From Pseudoxanthomonas sp. (lineage in GTDB: Bacteria > Pseudomonadota > Gammaproteobacteria > Xanthomonadales > Xanthomonadaceae): a stretch of 64,000 nt of DNA. This document shows positions 33,007-42,707 of the stretch, piece by piece. Both the position numbers and the translations under genes were made by a program. The stretch's first letter is position 1. Each line of letters begins with the position of its first letter. The notes under the pieces were generated by a model. That model was given only the letters and a program-made list of their open reading frames with translations, had not been told where the DNA came from and did no database searches. Where the stretch lies: positions 1,550,001 to 1,614,000 of the forward strand of contig NZ_DASYGY010000009.1 in the NCBI RefSeq assembly GCF_035999195.1, read 5' to 3'.

Positions 33007-33855
33007 ATGTTCTGCAAGACCTACCACGCCACCCACCCGGACATGATGGACGGCGCCAGCAACGACCAGCTGCGCGACCGCTACCTGATCGGCAACCTGT
33101 TCGTCGCCGACACGGTGCAGATGAACTACTCGCACAACGAGCGCTTCGTGATCGGCGGTGCGGCCCCGGTGTCGACGAAGGTCGACCTGCCGCGCCAGAC
33201 CGAGCCGGCCTCGGCCGCCGGCAAGCCGTTCCTGGAGCGTCGCGAACTGGGCGTCATCAACGTGGGCGGCGGCGCGGGCAAGGTCACCGTGGACGGCACG
33301 ACGTATGCGCTCGGCCCGAAGGATGGCCTGTACGTGGCAATGGGCAGCGCCGACGTGGCGTTCGAGTCCGATGACGCCGCCAATCCCGCCAAGTTCTACC
33401 TGACGTCCACGCCGGCGCATGCGCGCTTCGAGACCAAGCAGCTGTCGATCAAGGACGCCGTGGCGCTGGAGCGCGGTGCGCTGGAAAGCAGCAACGAGCG
33501 CACGATCTACCAGTTCATCGTGCCGGCCACCTGCCAGTCCTCGCAGCTGCTGCTGGGCCTGACCGTGCTGAAGACCGGCAGCGTGTGGAACACCATGCCG
33601 CCGCACCTGCATGATCGTCGCAGCGAGGTGTACTTCTACTTCGACCTGGCCGAGAACGACCGCGTCTACCACTTCATGGGCGAACCCGAGGCGCAGCGCC
33701 ATATCGTCGTGCAGAACGACGAGGCCGTCGTGTCGCCGCCGTGGTCGATCCACATGGGTTCGGGCACCAGCAACTACGCCTTCATCTGGGCGATGGGCGG
33801 CGAGAACCTGGACTACACCGACATGCACGTGCTGGACATCTGCCAACTGAAGTAA
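33007..33855 (+). CDS. kduI: 5-dehydro-4-deoxy-D-glucuronate isomerase KduI
   Basis: The 282-residue protein matches KduI along its length: YSHNERFVIGGAAPV, FLERRELGVINVGGGAGKVT, the metal-site stretch NTMPPHLHDRRSEVYFYFDL, and SPPWSIHMGSG near the end, carrying the His/Glu ligands of its zinc cupin. It converts 5-keto-4-deoxyuronate, made from unsaturated galacturonate, to the 2,5-diketo form used by KduD. The start at 33007 gives the standard length; an in-frame upstream ATG would run through the operator. Confidence 0.95.
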   Translation: MFCKTYHATHPDMMDGASNDQLRDRYLIGNLFVADTVQMNYSHNERFVIGGAAPVSTKVDLPRQTEPASAAGKPFLERRELGVINVGGGAGKVTVDGTTYALGPKDGLYVAMGSADVAFESDDAANPAKFYLTSTPAHARFETKQLSIKDAVALERGALESSNERTIYQFIVPATCQSSQLLLGLTVLKTGSVWNTMPPHLHDRRSEVYFYFDLAENDRVYHFMGEPEAQRHIVVQNDEAVVSPPWSIHMGSGTSNYAFIWAMGGENLDYTDMHVLDICQLK

Positions 33856-33865
33856 GCGACGTCGT

Positions 33866-33996
33866 GTAGAGCCGAGCTTGCTCGGCTGAACCCCCCACCG
33901 AATGCGATACACCATGCGCAGCGGAGCAAGCTCCGCTCTACCGCAAGTCCATCCGAAGCCGATGCATCAAGCGCAGCGGAGCACGCTCCGCTCTAC
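33866..33996. repeat. Three GTAG-tipped palindromes (SMAG-type)
   Basis: Units at 33866-33887 (plus), 33920-33941 (minus) and 33975-33996 (minus) each have GTAG at one end and a GC-rich stem such as GCCGAGC/GCTCGGC or GCGGAGC/GCTCCGC. This matches the SMAG palindromes described in Stenotrophomonas maltophilia. They fill the kduI-kduD gap and may shape the mRNA there. Confidence 0.75.
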
Positions 33997-34026
33997 CAGA
34001 AGCGCACCACACCGAGGGAGTCCACG

Positions 34027-34785
34027 ATGGCAAGCAATCCGTTCAGTCTCGAAGGCAAGATCGCGCTGGTCACCGGCGCCAACACCGGCCTGGGCCAGGG
34101 CATCGCCGTGGCGCTGGCCGAAGCCGGTGCCGACATCGCCGCCGCCGGCATCGTCGAAGCAGCGGAGACAGGCGAGAAGGTGCGTGCCCTGGGTCGTCGC
34201 TTCCTCAACCTGGAAGCCAACCTGATCAGCATCGATCCGGTCGAGCGCCTGGTGAAGGAAACGGTCGACGGTCTGGGCGGACTGGACATCCTGGTCAACA
34301 ACGCCGGCCTGATCCGGCGCGCCGACGCCGTGGATTTCAGCGAGAAGGACTGGGACGACGTGATGAACGTCAACATCAAGTCCGCGTTCTTCATGTCACA
34401 GGCCGCCGGTCGCCACTTCATCGCGCAGGGTCGCGGCAAGATCATCAACATCGCCTCGATGCTGTCGTTCCAGGGCGGCATCCGCGTGCCGTCGTACACG
34501 GCATCGAAGAGCGGCATCGCCGGCATCACCCGCCTGCTGGCGAACGAATGGGGCGCCAAGGGCGTGAACATCAACGCCATCGCGCCCGGCTACATGGCCA
34601 CCGACAACACCGCGCAGCTGCGTGCGGACGAAGACCGCAACAAGGCGATCCTCGACCGCATCCCGGCCGGCCGCTGGGGCGAGCCGTCGGACCTCGGCGG
34701 CACGGCGGTGTTCCTGTCCTCGCGCGCGTCGGACTACGTGAACGGCGCGGTCATCCCGGTCGACGGCGGCTGGTTGGCGCGCTGA
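34027..34785 (+). CDS. kduD: 2-dehydro-3-deoxy-D-gluconate 5-dehydrogenase KduD
   Basis: The 252-residue short-chain dehydrogenase has the nucleotide loop ALVTGANTGLGQGIAVAL (TGxxxGxG), NNAGLIRRADAVDFSEKDWD, the catalytic Ser in IINIASMLSFQGG, and YTASKSG with the YxxxK pair. Its end VNGAVIPVDGGWLAR is typical of KduD. It reduces the diketo intermediate to KDG, which KdgK then phosphorylates. The gene follows kduI after the SMAG cluster. Confidence 0.93.
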   Translation: MASNPFSLEGKIALVTGANTGLGQGIAVALAEAGADIAAAGIVEAAETGEKVRALGRRFLNLEANLISIDPVERLVKETVDGLGGLDILVNNAGLIRRADAVDFSEKDWDDVMNVNIKSAFFMSQAAGRHFIAQGRGKIINIASMLSFQGGIRVPSYTASKSGIAGITRLLANEWGAKGVNINAIAPGYMATDNTAQLRADEDRNKAILDRIPAGRWGEPSDLGGTAVFLSSRASDYVNGAVIPVDGGWLAR

Positions 34786-34811
34786 GGCGCAGCGCACCGT
34801 GGCAAGGGGTG

Positions 34812-34880
34812 CTGTGGGAGCGACGTCAGTCGCGAAACGGGCATCCCGATCCGTCATCGCGACTGACGTCGCTCCCACAG
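34812..34880. repeat. Long perfect inverted repeat (REP-like)
   Basis: Arms 34812-34835 and 34857-34880 (24 bp, perfect) flank a 21-base loop; each arm begins or ends with CTGTGGGAGCGAC or its complement. This unit resembles REP sequences common in Stenotrophomonas and Pseudomonas. It sits between kduD and the esterase gene and could also attenuate or stabilise the transcript. Confidence 0.8.
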
Positions 34881-34903
34881 GAGACCGGTCGAGGAGATCA
34901 CTG

Positions 34904-36085
<1,182 letters not shown>

Positions 36086-36087
36086 AC

Positions 36088-36555
36088 TCACTTCTCGCCG
36101 ACAGGTGCCGGCCGATCCCAGCGCCGATACGTGGCCTCCAGCGCACTGCGCAACCGCCGGTACTGCGCACTGCCCGGTTCCGCCTGCAGCCGGGCCGCCA
36201 CGGCCTTCCAGCCGCCTTCGTGGTCGCGCGACCATTCGCGCACGACCGCACGGCAGGGCTGCCCCACGATCTGCGCCAGCGCGCAGGCCATGAAGATGTC
36301 GCCCGCGGTCCAGTCGGGTTGCTGCTGCATGGCTTCCACGTAGGCGCGCGGCACCGCGTAGTAGCGGGCCATTTCGTCCGCGAATGCGGCGGGATAGCGG
36401 CTTGCGTAGTCGTTGATGTCGGCCAGGTGCCGGTCCACCGATGCATCGCCGCTGGCCGGTGTGTACGTGGCCTCGCCATCCTGTGCGGATCCGGGTGTCC
36501 CGGTCGCCAGCAGGAGCACGGACAGCAGGAAGGCGATGGCCATTGCGCGCGTCAT
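36088..36555 (-). CDS. Secreted protein of unknown function
   Basis: The 155-residue product from ATG 36555 has a clear signal peptide (about residues 1-24, ending GSAQ). The mature part is helical, with YAVPRAYVEAMQQQPDWTAG and a cysteine pair (ACALAQIVGQPC). A longer frame from 36678 would bury the signal peptide and is not used. Proteins like this appear conserved in Xanthomonadaceae, but I know of no function. Confidence 0.65.
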   Translation of the reverse strand: MTRAMAIAFLLSVLLLATGTPGSAQDGEATYTPASGDASVDRHLADINDYASRYPAAFADEMARYYAVPRAYVEAMQQQPDWTAGDIFMACALAQIVGQPCRAVVREWSRDHEGGWKAVAARLQAEPGSAQYRRLRSALEATYRRWDRPAPVGEK

Positions 36556-36595
36556 GGCTCCATTGTGCCCCAGCGCCGCCGCGCCGCGCAGCGCA

Positions 36596-37318
36596 TCAGG
36601 CCTCGGGTGTCGCCTCGATCCTGGCCACGGCGTCCGCCAGTTCACCTGCGTTCTCCACCACCTGCAGGCGCGGCGCATCGGCGGCCACCCCGTGCTCGGC
36701 CTCCAGTGCCCACGTTACGTGGTAGGGCATGTGGATGCCCCAGCCGCCCAGCGCCAGTACCGGCTCGATGTCCGACCGCAACGAATTGCCGACCATCGCG
36801 AACGCCGACGGCGCCACCTCCAGCTCCCGCAGTACGCGCGCATAGGTAGCCTGGTCCTTCTCGGACACCACCTCGATGCGATGGAACAGGTCGGCCAGGC
36901 CCGACTGCGCGATCTTGGCTTCCTGGTGGAACAGGTCGCCCTTGGTGATCAGGACGATCTCGTGGTCGGCGGCGATGCGTTCGACCGCGTCGCGGATGCC
37001 GGGCAGCAGGTCGACCGGGTGCTGCAGCGTGGCGCGTCCGATCTCGATCACGCGATGCAGGTCGTGTGCGCTGATGCGTTCGGCGGTCACCTGGATCGCG
37101 GTTTCCAGCATCGACAGCGTCATGCCTTTCACGCCGTAGCCGAAGATCTTCAGGTTGCGGCGTTCGACGTCGAGCAGATGCTGGTGCGTGCGCGCGTCGG
37201 CAAGATCGACATAGGCGCCGAGGATCGCCTCGAAATCCGCTTCGGCCTGCCGGTAGTAATCCTCGCTCTTCCACAGCGTGTCGTCGCCGTCGAAGCCGAC
37301 CCATCGGATGCGCGCCAT
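36596..37318 (-). CDS. HAD-family hydrolase
   Basis: The 240-residue protein carries the HAD motifs in order: GFDGDDTLWKSED (nucleophile D9, acid D11 region), LITKGDLFHQE with the Thr, and MVGNSLRSDIEPVLALGG with the acidic pair. A helical cap lies between residues 20 and 95. The DDTLW form is typical of YjjG/phosphoglycolate-like phosphatases. The substrate is unknown. Start ATG 37318 gives the motif at the expected distance from the N-terminus. Confidence 0.85.
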   Translation of the reverse strand: MARIRWVGFDGDDTLWKSEDYYRQAEADFEAILGAYVDLADARTHQHLLDVERRNLKIFGYGVKGMTLSMLETAIQVTAERISAHDLHRVIEIGRATLQHPVDLLPGIRDAVERIAADHEIVLITKGDLFHQEAKIAQSGLADLFHRIEVVSEKDQATYARVLRELEVAPSAFAMVGNSLRSDIEPVLALGGWGIHMPYHVTWALEAEHGVAADAPRLQVVENAGELADAVARIEATPEA

Positions 37319-37443
37319 CGGATACCTGCCCTTCCCTCGCTGCGAAGGCCGCGAAGGATAGCAGTCGCTCGTCCGTGCACGAAAACGGCCGCCCCTTCGG
37401 GCGGCCGCCATGGTGTGGACGCGTGCGCTGACAGCGTCCGCGA

Positions 37444-37734
37444 TCAGCCGCCCGTGCTGGGCGGCGGCGTGGTGCCGTCCGCGGGCGGCGGTGTCGTCTC
37501 CGGCGCATTCGGGTTGGCCGGCGGCGGCACCGTCGAATCGGTCGGCGGTACCGTCGGGTCGGCGGGAGTGGACGCCGGCGGCGTCATGTTGTCGGTCGGT
37601 GGCGTGGTGTCCATCGGTTCGGGCGGGCTGGGCGGCGGGGTGTCTTCCGGTTTCGGGCCGCAGGCCGTCATCAGGCCGGCGCTCAACAGCGCCACGCCAA
37701 GGCCCATCGTCAGTCGCTGGGTGGAAAGCTTCAT
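37444..37734 (-). CDS. Proline/threonine-rich lipoprotein
   Basis: The 96-residue product starts at ATG 37734, behind AGGAG at 6 bases. A signal sequence ends in a lipobox with Cys23 (GLMTACGP). Everything after it is low-complexity Pro/Thr/Ser with spaced Asp/Asn, so it is probably an extended, surface or periplasmic linker-like lipoprotein. Function is unknown. It lies next to two EF-hand genes in the same direction. Confidence 0.7.
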   Translation of the reverse strand: MKLSTQRLTMGLGVALLSAGLMTACGPKPEDTPPPSPPEPMDTTPPTDNMTPPASTPADPTVPPTDSTVPPPANPNAPETTPPPADGTTPPPSTGG

Positions 37735-37774
37735 GGATTGCTCCTGCATTCGTTGGTGGGAGAGGGCGGTGGAA

Positions 37775-38080
37775 TCAGGGCGTGCCCTGCACATGCACCG
37801 CGTATTCCTCCGGGCTGAGGCGGCCGTCGGCGTCCTTGTCCAGGGTGCCGAAGACCTGCGCCAGCGGCGGGTCGACAGCGGCCTCGTCCTTGCTGATCTC
37901 GCCATCCGCGTTCTGGTCCAGTTCCTCGAACGTGCGTGGCGCGGTGGTAGGCGCCGCCGCCGCGGCAGCGGGACGCTCCGACCGCTCGGCGGCGTCCTGC
38001 GCATGCGCGAACGGCATGACCGCAAACGCCAGTGCGATGCTCACACCCTGCGCGGACCGTCGTGTCCTGATGATGTTCAT
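37775..38080 (-). CDS. Secreted EF-hand calcium-binding protein
   Basis: The 101-residue product has a signal peptide (about residues 1-28, ending AHAQ), an Ala-rich linker and two EF-hand loops: DQNADGEISKDE and DKDADGRLSPEE, each with Asp at positions 1, 3 and 5 and an acidic last position. It should bind calcium in the periplasm. It is paired with a similar gene just upstream (38211-38582), likely by duplication. Confidence 0.82.
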   Translation of the reverse strand: MNIIRTRRSAQGVSIALAFAVMPFAHAQDAAERSERPAAAAAAPTTAPRTFEELDQNADGEISKDEAAVDPPLAQVFGTLDKDADGRLSPEEYAVHVQGTP

Positions 38081-38210
38081 GGATGCCTCTCCGTGGGTCG
38101 GTTCCAGAAAATGGAAGGGGCGGCACGAAAGGCCGCCCCTTTCGTCGGGTGATGGCCGTGCGTCAGTCAACGGACTGCACGCATCAGCTCACCCCTCGTA
38201 ACGGCGCTGC

Positions 38211-38582
38211 TTACTTCTGCTGGTCGCCGTAGTTCTTGCTCACGAACGCCTTGTACTCGTCGGCGGTCAGCGAACCGTCGGCGTTCGCATCGGCCTGGTC
38301 GAACACCTGGCTCAGGCCCGGGTTGGCGGCGGCCTCTTCCTTGCTGATGTTGCCGTCGGCGTTGGTGTCGACGTCGGCCCAGCCCTGCTTGGCCTGCGTC
38401 GCGCCCGCATCGGTGCTCTGCGTCGGCGTGGTGGCCGAGCCCGTCGCCTGTTCGGCGCTCTGCTCGGTCTGCTGTTCCTGCATGCCGTCGTCGGTCTTCT
38501 CCTGCGCGAAGGCCAGCGGCATGGCCAGCGCGGCGCTCAGGGCGACCAGGGCGATCAGCGGCTTGCGAGTGTTGTTCGTCAT
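38211..38582 (-). CDS. Secreted EF-hand calcium-binding protein
   Basis: The 123-residue product has a signal peptide (about residues 1-26, ending LAFAQ), a Gln/Thr-rich linker (about 30-65) and two EF-hand loops: DTNADGNISKEE and DANADGSLTADE. It resembles the neighbour at 37775-38080 in layout. A calcium buffer or calcium-responsive envelope protein is the likely role. Confidence 0.82.
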   Translation of the reverse strand: MTNNTRKPLIALVALSAALAMPLAFAQEKTDDGMQEQQTEQSAEQATGSATTPTQSTDAGATQAKQGWADVDTNADGNISKEEAAANPGLSQVFDQADANADGSLTADEYKAFVSKNYGDQQK

Positions 38583-38786
38583 GTCAGTGCTCCGTTCTGT
38601 GGGAGTGCGTCCGATTGCGCACAGCCCCACCTTGCCGCCGGCGTTCTGAACGAAATTTGCGGCGCGACATGAACGTGCACGCGTGCTTAACCACGCGCGA
38701 TCCGTCATCGGCTAGCCCGGTGTTAGGCCGTCGTGAGCACGGTGTCTGCGCGGTATCGAATGCGTGATGTCGCGCGCGTTTCGGTG

Positions 38787-39182
38787 TTACGCATCCGTTT
38801 TTTCGGCGCGGTCCTTCGCGGCGGCGTCATCGTTTTTTTTGCTGAACCATTGCCAACCCAGCACCACGCCGGTCAGCGCTCCGGCGATTTCCAGCACGAC
38901 CCGCGAGCCCAGGCCGTCCGGATCGTGGATGCCCTGCAGCGCGATGCGCGCATAGAGCGGCGATTCGAGTCGTGCGATGCCCAGGTAGAACATGTTCCAG
39001 ATATCCGCCCCCGCACCGACGATCACGGCACTCAGGCACGACCAGCCGATCGCATGGCCCATCGACCAGCGCATCCGTGCGCACAACGCATTCCAGAACA
39101 GGAAGCACAGCAGGCCGATCAGCAGCGCGATCAGCCCGGCTTCCAGCGCACCCAGCACGCCATAGTGCAGCGGCAGATTCAT
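38787..39182 (-). CDS. Small inner-membrane protein of unknown function
   Basis: The 131-residue product from ATG 39182 has three to four hydrophobic segments (about residues 12-32, 48-65 and 100-118) and a charged C-terminus (KKNDDAAAKDRAEK). A longer reading from 39356 adds a non-hydrophobic stretch without a start signal and is not used. I do not recognise the family. Confidence 0.65.
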   Translation of the reverse strand: MNLPLHYGVLGALEAGLIALLIGLLCFLFWNALCARMRWSMGHAIGWSCLSAVIVGAGADIWNMFYLGIARLESPLYARIALQGIHDPDGLGSRVVLEIAGALTGVVLGWQWFSKKNDDAAAKDRAEKTDA

Positions 39183-39349
39183 CGGCCGGGGCCTGCGGCA
39201 TGGGAGGAGACGAAGCTGGCGAGGCGGTGCATGCAGGAATCCCGTGTCGTCGGGCCGCGCCCGCCCTGGAAGGGTAACCGATGCCGTCCCCTCCTCCTGC
39301 CGCAGGACTGGCAAGATGGCCAGGTCTCCCCGTCCCTGATGCACAGCCC

Positions 39350-39985
39350 ATGACACGTCTGATGCTGGCCGGCGCCACCGGCCTGGTCGGCGACGCCGCC
39401 TTGCAGCGCGCGCTCGCCTCCCCGCGCGTGCTGCAGGTGGTCGCGCCCACGCGACGCCCGCTCGCGCCGCATCCCAAGCTGGTCAATCCGGTGGTGGACT
39501 TCGACGCGCTGCCCGCCGATGCCGACTGGTGGCGCGTGGACGCGGTGGCCTGCGCGCTGGGCACCACGATCCGCGATGCCGGCTCGCGGGAGGCTTTCCG
39601 CCGCGTGGACCACGACTATCCGCTGGCGATCGCACGGCAGGCGCATGCGCACGGCGCCACGACCTTCGTGCTGGTATCGGCGATGGGCGCCGATGCCGGT
39701 TCACGCGTCTTCTATTCGCGCACCAAGGGTGAAGTCGAAGACGCACTGGCCGGGATCGGCTTCTCGTCGCTGACGGTACTGCGTCCGGGACTGCTGGGCG
39801 GAGAGCGCAAGCAGCATCGCGGCGGAGAGCGCCTGGCATTACGCGTGCTGGGGGCGCTGGACGGCGTGCTGCCGCGGCGCTACCGCATCGTGCCCGCCGA
39901 ACGGGTCGCCGACGCGCTGCTGCAGGCGGCGCTGGCTGCGCCGCCGGGCAGGCACATCATCCCGTCCGAGCGCCTGCTCGGCTGA
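39350..39985 (+). CDS. NAD(P)-binding oxidoreductase-like protein (HTATIP2/SDR-like)
   Basis: The 211-residue protein begins with the nucleotide-binding loop MLAGATGLVGDAAL and continues with ACALGTTIRDAGS, FVLVSAMGAD and the YSRTKGEVE motif (Y and K as in extended SDR proteins). The end RPGLLGGERKQHRGGERLA matches atypical SDR proteins of the HTATIP2 group. The substrate is unknown. Confidence 0.8.
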   Translation: MTRLMLAGATGLVGDAALQRALASPRVLQVVAPTRRPLAPHPKLVNPVVDFDALPADADWWRVDAVACALGTTIRDAGSREAFRRVDHDYPLAIARQAHAHGATTFVLVSAMGADAGSRVFYSRTKGEVEDALAGIGFSSLTVLRPGLLGGERKQHRGGERLALRVLGALDGVLPRRYRIVPAERVADALLQAALAAPPGRHIIPSERLLG

Positions 39986-39994
39986 CCGCGCCGG

Positions 39995-40438
39995 TCAGGC
40001 GCCGGGATCGTCGGCCAGCACCTGCACGCCGTCGGCGACGATGCGGTACTCCACGGCCGGCACCGCGGCGCCGGAGGTCTCCTGCGCGGTATGCCGCTGC
40101 GCGTCCGGCGACAGTTCCACCCGCGCCAGCACGCCATGGACCTGGGCCTGGCCGCGTACGTCCTTCGGTATGTAGAAGTCGTGGTCGCCGAGCAGCACGC
40201 GGGCGCCCTGCCCTCCGTCTTCCAGCATCACCCAGCAGCCCTTCTTCTGGCAGACATCGACGACGCGGCCGCTGAACACCTTCGCCTGCCCGACATGTGC
40301 CGCAGGATCGGCCAGCGCGATGGCCAGCGGCACTGCGGGACCGGCAGGCGCGTCGGCACCGAACTTCTCCCACTGCGCGTCATCCGCCAGTGCCGCGCCC
40401 GCGAAGAACATCATTCCGGTGATCGCCCAACGTCGCAT
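39995..40438 (-). CDS. DUF4920-type secreted protein
   Basis: The 147-residue protein has a signal peptide (about residues 1-18, ending ALADD). An OB-like domain follows with VFSGRVVDVCQKKGCWVMLE and FYIPKDVRGQAQVHGVL, as found in DUF4920 proteins. The CxxxxC pair may bind metal or form a disulfide. Function is not known. Confidence 0.75.
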   Translation of the reverse strand: MRRWAITGMMFFAGAALADDAQWEKFGADAPAGPAVPLAIALADPAAHVGQAKVFSGRVVDVCQKKGCWVMLEDGGQGARVLLGDHDFYIPKDVRGQAQVHGVLARVELSPDAQRHTAQETSGAAVPAVEYRIVADGVQVLADDPGA

Positions 40439-40487
40439 GCATCCATCCTCGTCCGGAGTCGCCGCGATGATACGTCGCTTGCCGGCG

Positions 40488-40994
40488 CTACTGCAGCAGA
40501 CCGTGCGGCAGCACCTGCAGGCGCGCGATGCCGGGAGTCGCCAGCACTGCCACCGTGGCCTGCTCCAGCCGCGCATCGTCCGGGTCATCGATGACCAGCA
40601 ACACCTGCCCGGGCTGGAGATGCGCCTCGTAGTCGCGACGGACGTCGCTGGGCACCGCCGAGCCGGCGAGGGAGGCCGCCCACATGCCCACGAAACCGCC
40701 GATCGCCACGCACACCGCCACGCCGGCGGGAGGGATGCCGACCGCAGGCACCAGCATCGCCGCACCGCCCAGCAGCAGCCCGAGCACCGCGCCGCCGATC
40801 AGGCCACGCACGGCGGCCGGCTTGAAGTCGGTCGGGGCGGCTTCCTTCTCGTGGTCGGGGACGTCCCGCGCCTCGGTCTCGGGACGGCCGATGAGGGCGG
40901 CATGGTCGGGGTCGATGCCCGCGCCGACGGCACGCCGCAAGGCGGCTTCGGCCACGGCGACGGTGGGGGCGCTGAATACGCGGCGGTGCTTCAT
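40488..40994 (-). CDS. Membrane protein with glycine-zipper-type double hairpin
   Basis: The 168-residue product has a soluble N-terminal part (about residues 1-58), two adjacent hydrophobic segments rich in Gly (GLIGGAVLGLLLGGAAMLV and VAVCVAIGGFVGMWAASLAG), and a C-terminal soluble domain. The layout resembles DUF1269/general-stress membrane proteins. A longer frame from 41441 is overlap with the lytic transglycosylase gene. Function is unknown. Confidence 0.65.
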   Translation of the reverse strand: MKHRRVFSAPTVAVAEAALRRAVGAGIDPDHAALIGRPETEARDVPDHEKEAAPTDFKPAAVRGLIGGAVLGLLLGGAAMLVPAVGIPPAGVAVCVAIGGFVGMWAASLAGSAVPSDVRRDYEAHLQPGQVLLVIDDPDDARLEQATVAVLATPGIARLQVLPHGLLQ

Positions 40995-41074
40995 CACGGT
41001 CTCCTGCCCGGCTGACGAAGGCCGGGCCACCCCACACGCTAGGCGTGCAGGCGCGGATATGGGGTGAAGATGCC

Positions 41075-41863
41075 TCAGAGCGCCGGCCGTTCCGGTGCCT
41101 GCTTGCGGCCCAGCGCGCGCAGGTACAGCTCGTACAGCGCGGTGACCTTGGAGACGTATTCCTGCGTCTCCGCATACGGGGGTACGCCGCCATAGCGCGT
41201 GACCGTGCCGATGCCGGCGTTGTAGGCCGCCGCGACCAGGGTCAGGTCGCCCTTGTATCGCTTCATCAGCTGCCGCAGATGGCGCGCGCCTGCGTGGATC
41301 GACTCCTCGGAGGAGAACGGGTCCGCCACGCCGTATTCCCTGGCCACGTCGGGCATCAGCTGCATCACGCCCATCGCACCCTTGGGCGACACCGCTTTGG
41401 CGTCGAAATCGCTTTCGGCATGCGCCACCGCGCGCAGCCACGCGTCGTCCACGCCGGTCTGGCGCGCGGCGGCCTTGAACTCGCTGGGGTACCGGTCCAG
41501 CTTCGGCTTGCCCACCCGACCCAGACCGGGATGCGCCGGTTCGCCCGGCGGCGTCTGCACGGTGAACTTCAGGTACGGCGTGGAACCCGGCAGGTTGCGG
41601 GTGGAATACACCTTCTGCCCGTCCTGCTCACGCTCGTACAACGTGCCGCTGAAGACGCCCATCGAGCCCCACAGGTTGGGCGTGCTGACGGCGTTGTCGT
41701 CGATCTCCTTGGCCACGCACTTCGACCCCGGCTCCGGCGCGGTGGCCAGGCTGACCGTCCCGCCCTGCACACAGCGGTAGACCGTGCGCGCGCCGGCCTC
41801 GGCGCTGGCCAGAAGGGCCAGCACCGTCAGCAGCAGGCTGGCGGTGGATCGGAGGTAGCGCAT
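41075..41863 (-). CDS. Lytic transglycosylase (SLT domain) with DUF4124-like N-terminus
   Basis: The 262-residue protein has a signal peptide (about residues 1-25), a DUF4124-like start (RTVYRCVQGGTVSLATAP), and an SLT domain from about 125 to 240. The catalytic Glu lies in AHAESDFDAKAVSPKGAMG, followed by VMQLMPDVAREYGV and AAYNAGIGTVTRYGGVPPY. It should cleave peptidoglycan with formation of 1,6-anhydro products. It is transcribed divergently from ppa. Confidence 0.88.
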   Translation of the reverse strand: MRYLRSTASLLLTVLALLASAEAGARTVYRCVQGGTVSLATAPEPGSKCVAKEIDDNAVSTPNLWGSMGVFSGTLYEREQDGQKVYSTRNLPGSTPYLKFTVQTPPGEPAHPGLGRVGKPKLDRYPSEFKAAARQTGVDDAWLRAVAHAESDFDAKAVSPKGAMGVMQLMPDVAREYGVADPFSSEESIHAGARHLRQLMKRYKGDLTLVAAAYNAGIGTVTRYGGVPPYAETQEYVSKVTALYELYLRALGRKQAPERPAL

Positions 41864-42017
41864 GGGCGGCGGATTCTAGGCCCGGACATGGGAGGACAAC
41901 CTGAACCACGCGGCCCCCGCCGACGGTCGGCCACTGCGCCGATGGTCCTGCTGCGCCGCAGCAGCCAAGTGCGTAAAATGCCGGCTCTCACTCACCGCAC
42001 CCCCTTCGGAGCACGCA

Positions 42018-42572
42018 ATGGGCCTGGATCTGGTCACCGCCGGCAAGAACCCGCCGGACGAAATCAACGTCATCATCGAGATCCCGAAGGATGCCGAACC
42101 GGTGAAGTACGAAGTGGACAAGGCCAGCGGCGCGATCTTCGTCGACCGCATCCTCTCCACCCCCATGCGCTACCCCTGCAACTACGGCTACGTCCCGCAC
42201 ACCCTGTGCGGCGACGGCGACCCGGCCGACGTCCTGGTGGTGCTGCCGCTGCCGCTGATCCCCGGCTCGGTGATCCGCTGCCGCCCGGTGGGCGTGCTGC
42301 GCATGAGCGACGAAGCCGGCAGCGACGAGAAGCTGCTGGCCGTGCCGGTGGACAAGGTGTTCGCCGGCTACAGCCACATCAGCGACATCGACCAGGTCAG
42401 CCCGCACTGGCTGGAGCGCATCGGCCACTTCTTCGAGCACTACAAGGACCTGGAGAAGGGCAAGTGGGTCAAGCTCGACGGCTGGGGCAACGCTGCCGAA
42501 GCCAAGGCCGTGCTGGTCGACGCCATCGCCCGCCAGGCCGCGCAGCCGGAAGACGAAAAGCACAAGTTCTGA
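42018..42572 (+). CDS. ppa: Inorganic pyrophosphatase
   Basis: The 184-residue protein is a family I pyrophosphatase: EIPKDAEPVKYEVDK, DRILSTPMRYPCNYGYVPHT, the signature DGDPADVLVV with its metal-binding Asp residues, and KDLEKGKWVKLDGWGN near the C-terminus. It hydrolyses PPi and drives biosynthesis. Size matches the 176-residue E. coli enzyme. Confidence 0.95.
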   Translation: MGLDLVTAGKNPPDEINVIIEIPKDAEPVKYEVDKASGAIFVDRILSTPMRYPCNYGYVPHTLCGDGDPADVLVVLPLPLIPGSVIRCRPVGVLRMSDEAGSDEKLLAVPVDKVFAGYSHISDIDQVSPHWLERIGHFFEHYKDLEKGKWVKLDGWGNAAEAKAVLVDAIARQAAQPEDEKHKF

Positions 42573-42603
42573 GCCCCGGCGCGGCGACGCGCGCGTGGAC
42601 GGG

Positions 42604-42630
42604 AAGGCCGCCTTGTGCGGCCTTCTTTTT
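42604..42630 (+). terminator. Rho-independent terminator of ppa
   Basis: AAGGCCGC (42604-42611) and GCGGCCTT (42617-42624) pair around CTTGT, followed by CTTTTTT. Confidence 0.9.
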
Positions 42631-42649
42631 TGCGTCACGGGCCGGGCAC

Positions 42650-42679
42650 AAAAAACCACGGCCCCTTGCGGGGCCGTGG
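42650..42679 (-). terminator. Rho-independent terminator of the TonB receptor gene
   Basis: CCACGGCCCC (42656-42665) pairs with GGGGCCGTGG (42670-42679) around TTGC. On the minus strand a T-run follows. It converges with the ppa terminator. Confidence 0.88.
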
Positions 42680-42707
42680 CATGGAACGACAGCGGAGGAT
42701 CCGGGGA

